A DNA stretch of 64,000 bases from Lysobacter sp. yr284 (GTDB lineage Bacteria > Pseudomonadota > Gammaproteobacteria > Xanthomonadales > Xanthomonadaceae). This document shows, piece by piece, positions 61,957-64,000 of the stretch (its first letter is position 1; every line of letters starts with the position of its first letter). A model generated the notes under the pieces. It saw only the letters and a list, made by a program, of their open reading frames with translations, was not told the origin of the DNA and did no database searches. The stretch covers positions 806,001-870,000 of the forward strand of contig NZ_FNPT01000001.1 of NCBI RefSeq assembly GCF_900107375.1, given 5' to 3'. The translations under genes and the position numbers were made by a program.

Positions 61957-62979
61957 GTGGACAGTCCAGGCCACACCGCCCATGAGCTGGCCGAGCGTTT
62001 CGCGCTCGGCCTGCACGGCGACAGCGCGGCGCGCGTGAGCGGCGTCGGCACCCTGGCCAAGGCCGGGCCGGCGCAGCTGGCGTTCCTGGCCAATCCCAAA
62101 TATCGCTCGCAACTCGACGCCAGCGCCGCCGGCGTGGTGGTGATGCGCGAGCAGGACGCCGCCGGCTACGCCGGCACCGCGCTGATCGCGCGCGATCCCT
62201 ACTCGGCCTTCGCCAAGATCTCCGCCCTGTTCGAGCCCCGGCCCGAACGCCCGGCCGGCATCCATCCTTCCGCCGCGATCGATCCCAGCGCCGAGGTCTC
62301 CCCGGCCGCGCACGTCGGCGCGTTCGTCAGCATCGGCGCGCGCAGCCGGGTCGAGGCCGGCGCCGCGATCGGCCCGGGCTGCGTGATCGGCGAGGACTGC
62401 ACGGTCGGCGAAGGCTGCGAACTGGTCGCCCGGGTGACCCTGGTGACCCGGGTGCGCCTGGGCAAGCGCGTGCTGGTCCATCCCGGCGCGGTGCTCGGCG
62501 CCGACGGCTTCGGCCTGGCGATGGAGGCCGGCCGCTGGCTCAAGGTGCCGCAGCTCGGCGGGGTGCGCATCGGCGACGACTGCGAGATCGGCGCCAACAC
62601 CTGCATCGACCGCGGCGCCATCGAGGACACCGTGCTCGAGGAGGACGTGCGCCTCGACAACCAGATCCAGATCGGCCACAACGTCCACATCGGCGCGCAC
62701 AGCGCCATGGCCGGCTGTTCGGCCGCGGCCGGCAGCGCCCGGATCGGCCGCTACTGCCTGATCGGCGGCGGCGCCGGCGTGCTCGGCCACCTGGAAGTCT
62801 GCGACAAGGTCACCATCACCGCGATGAGCCTGGTCACCAGCTCGATCCGCGAGCCGGGCGAATACTCCTCCGGCACCCCGCTGATGGACAACCGCAGCTG
62901 GCGCAAGAACGCCGCGCGCTTCAAGCAGCTCGACGCGATCGCCCGGCGCACCCGCGGCAGCGGCGGCGACGGGGCCTGA
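61957..62979 (+). CDS. lpxD: UDP-3-O-acylglucosamine N-acyltransferase
   Basis: 340 residues. The N-terminal uridine-binding domain (VSGVGTLAKAGPAQLAFLANPKYRSQL) is followed by a left-handed beta-helix. Key segments: GAVLGADGFGLA, GGVRIGDDCEIGANTCIDRGAIEDTVLEEDVRLDNQIQIGHNVHIGAHSAMAGCSAAAGS. The catalytic His is in QIGHNVHIG. It adds the second acyl chain in lipid A synthesis. No ATG fits; GTG at 61957 gives the usual length. It starts 26 bp after bamA. The hexapeptide repeat continues to near 290. Confidence 0.93.
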   Translation: MDSPGHTAHELAERFALGLHGDSAARVSGVGTLAKAGPAQLAFLANPKYRSQLDASAAGVVVMREQDAAGYAGTALIARDPYSAFAKISALFEPRPERPAGIHPSAAIDPSAEVSPAAHVGAFVSIGARSRVEAGAAIGPGCVIGEDCTVGEGCELVARVTLVTRVRLGKRVLVHPGAVLGADGFGLAMEAGRWLKVPQLGGVRIGDDCEIGANTCIDRGAIEDTVLEEDVRLDNQIQIGHNVHIGAHSAMAGCSAAAGSARIGRYCLIGGGAGVLGHLEVCDKVTITAMSLVTSSIREPGEYSSGTPLMDNRSWRKNAARFKQLDAIARRTRGSGGDGA

Positions 62980-63141
62980 GCCGCGCGCGCGGCGCCCGGC
63001 TGGGTACGATGCCGCTTCCATACGGTGCCGCCACACCCGCCGCGGAAACTGCGGGACAATGACGGAACCGTGTCACACCACAAGGGCCGCCATGCACGGC
63101 GGCCGCGAGCACAGGACGTGCGTCAAAGGACGAAAGACAAG

Positions 63142-63597
63142 ATGAGCCAGACCCTGCAACTCCCGCTCGACGTGCCGGCGATCCAGCAGTTGCTGCCGCA
63201 CCGCTATCCGTTCCTGCTGATCGACCGCGTGCTCGAGTTGGAACCCAACAAGCGCGTGCTCGCCATCAAGGGCGTGAGCTGCAACGAGCCCTTCTTCAAC
63301 GGCCACTTCCCCGGCAACCCGGTCATGCCCGGCGTGCTGGTGATCGAGGCCCTGGCCCAGGCCGGCGGCCTGCTGACCCAGGTCACCCACGGCGGCGTCG
63401 CCGCCGGCCGCTCGTTCTACCTGGTCAAGGTCGACAAGGCCAAGTTCTCGCGCATGGTCGTGCCCGGCGACCGCCTGGAGCTGGAAGTCACGCTCAAGCG
63501 CATGATCCGCAACATGGCCCTGTTCGACGGCGTCGCCCGCGTCGACGGCAACGTGGTGGCCTGCGCCGAGATCATGTGCGCCGAAGCCAAGGAATGA
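63142..63597 (+). CDS. fabZ: 3-hydroxyacyl-ACP dehydratase FabZ
   Basis: 151 residues. [43 protein letters not shown] (catalytic His and Glu) and [19 protein letters not shown] are hot-dog-fold FabZ signatures. It dehydrates 3-hydroxyacyl-ACP in fatty-acid elongation and competes with LpxA for 3-hydroxyacyl-ACP, linking membrane lipid and lipid A supply. AAAGGACG lies before the ATG. lpxA starts 4 bp after its stop codon. The upstream ORF extension of 39 codons is not conserved-looking. Confidence 0.95.
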   Translation: MSQTLQLPLDVPAIQQLLPHRYPFLLIDRVLELEPNKRVLAIKGVSCNEPFFNGHFPGNPVMPGVLVIEALAQAGGLLTQVTHGGVAAGRSFYLVKVDKAKFSRMVVPGDRLELEVTLKRMIRNMALFDGVARVDGNVVACAEIMCAEAKE

Positions 63598-63601
63598 CCC
63601 G

Positions 63602-64000
63602 ATGAGCGCCACCATCCACCCCACCGCCTTCGTCGATCCCGCCGCGAAGCTCGGCGACGGCGTCGTGGTCGGCGCGTTCTGCTACATCGGCGCGCAGGTC
63701 GAAGTCGGCGCCGGCACCGCGTTCGGCCCGCACTGCGTGGTCCAGGGGCCGACCCGGATCGGCCGCGACAACCGCTTCCACGCCCAGTGCGCGATCGGCG
63801 GCGACCCGCAGGACAAGAAATTCGCCGGCGAGCGCACCGAACTGGTCATCGGCGACGGCAACAACTTCCGCGAGTTCGTCACCGTCAACCGCGGCACCGG
63901 CAGCGGCGGCGGCGTCACCCGCATCGGCGACCGCAACTGGCTGCTGGCCTACACCCACATCGCCCACGACTGCCAGGTCGGCAACGATTGCGTGTTCTCC
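63602..64000 (+). CDS. lpxA: UDP-N-acetylglucosamine acyltransferase (partial, cut by window end)
   Basis: 133 codons seen, open at the right edge. It begins [20 protein letters not shown], with hexapeptide repeats ([17 protein letters not shown]) and the LpxA segments [12 protein letters not shown] and [11 protein letters not shown]. The catalytic His is in [14 protein letters not shown]. It catalyses the first committed step of lipid A synthesis, transferring a 3-hydroxyacyl chain to UDP-GlcNAc. About half of the usual 260 residues are present. It follows fabZ after 4 bp. Confidence 0.93.
   Translation, partial: MSATIHPTAFVDPAAKLGDGVVVGAFCYIGAQVEVGAGTAFGPHCVVQGPTRIGRDNRFHAQCAIGGDPQDKKFAGERTELVIGDGNNFREFVTVNRGTGSGGGVTRIGDRNWLLAYTHIAHDCQVGNDCVFS

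Overview
The window is visibly very G+C-rich (GC-ending codons almost everywhere, few spontaneous stops in any frame). Gene content and order point to a gammaproteobacterium of the Xanthomonadaceae, most likely Lysobacter or a close relative. The main reasons are the block rpsB-tsf ... pyrH ... frr-uppS-cdsA-dxr-rseP-bamA-lpxD-fabZ-lpxA, the block map-glnD-dapD-...-dapE, and secreted lytic enzymes (a lysyl-endopeptidase-like protease and a GH19-type muramidase/chitinase). The genus is an inference; the gene families are read directly from the sequence. I see no rRNA, tRNA, CRISPR array, transposase, integrase or phage structural gene.

Layout. 1-5.4 kb: a reverse-strand operon (DUF1289 protein, CoA-pyrophosphatase-type Nudix, SseA-type sulfurtransferase), an exported FKBP isomerase, then forward enoyl-CoA hydratase, a Cys-rich hypothetical and nth. 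5.4-13.5 kb: a phosphate-starvation block with an OprO/OprP-type porin, two PstS paralogues, pstC-pstA-pstB and phoU. GTCA half-sites spaced 11 bp apart (PhoB-box pattern) precede the porin and both pstS genes. 13.8-16.7 kb: an ECF sigma factor followed by a small exported peptide with eight EG(S/K)CG motifs, a DUF692/MNIO enzyme and a DUF2063 partner; this is a bufferin/HvfA-type modified-peptide (RiPP) locus. 16.9-24.2 kb: rnt, an unknown gene, a GH19-like enzyme, a GNAT acetyltransferase, a SugE/Gdx exporter under a guanidine-II (mini-ykkC) riboswitch, rlmB and rnr. 24.2-32.2 kb: a secreted trypsin-fold protease, a CPA2 antiporter, a TPR/YfaP-like protein, a polysaccharide deacetylase and small secreted proteins. 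32.2-37.1 kb: asnB preceded by an Asn-rich leader peptide and a terminator hairpin (a putative asparagine attenuator), then a penicillin-acylase-family Ntn hydrolase. 37.2-43.7 kb: the reverse-strand map-glnD-dapD-(membrane protein)-yffB-dapE operon, with 4-bp start/stop overlaps at three junctions. 44.2-64 kb: the translation and envelope biogenesis cluster. It is interrupted twice: after tsf by small secreted proteins including three SH3-like paralogues plus an AIM24 protein, and after pyrH by a BlaI/BlaR1-like pair and a His-rich CDF transporter.

The parts fit together as follows. The Pho block imports phosphate from outer membrane to cytoplasm. The bufferin-type locus probably supplies a periplasmic copper-binding peptide under its own sigma factor. 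The right-hand cluster runs from ribosome recycling and uridylate kinase through isoprenoid and phospholipid precursors to outer-membrane assembly (BamA) and lipid A (LpxD, FabZ, LpxA).

Intergenic DNA is seeded with at least four families of short palindromic repeats, several present as paired inverted copies. The most interesting items are the sigma factor/bufferin RiPP locus, the asparagine leader-peptide attenuator before asnB, the guanidine-II riboswitch, and the 31-bp tandem array of terminator-like hairpins downstream of a small secreted protein.
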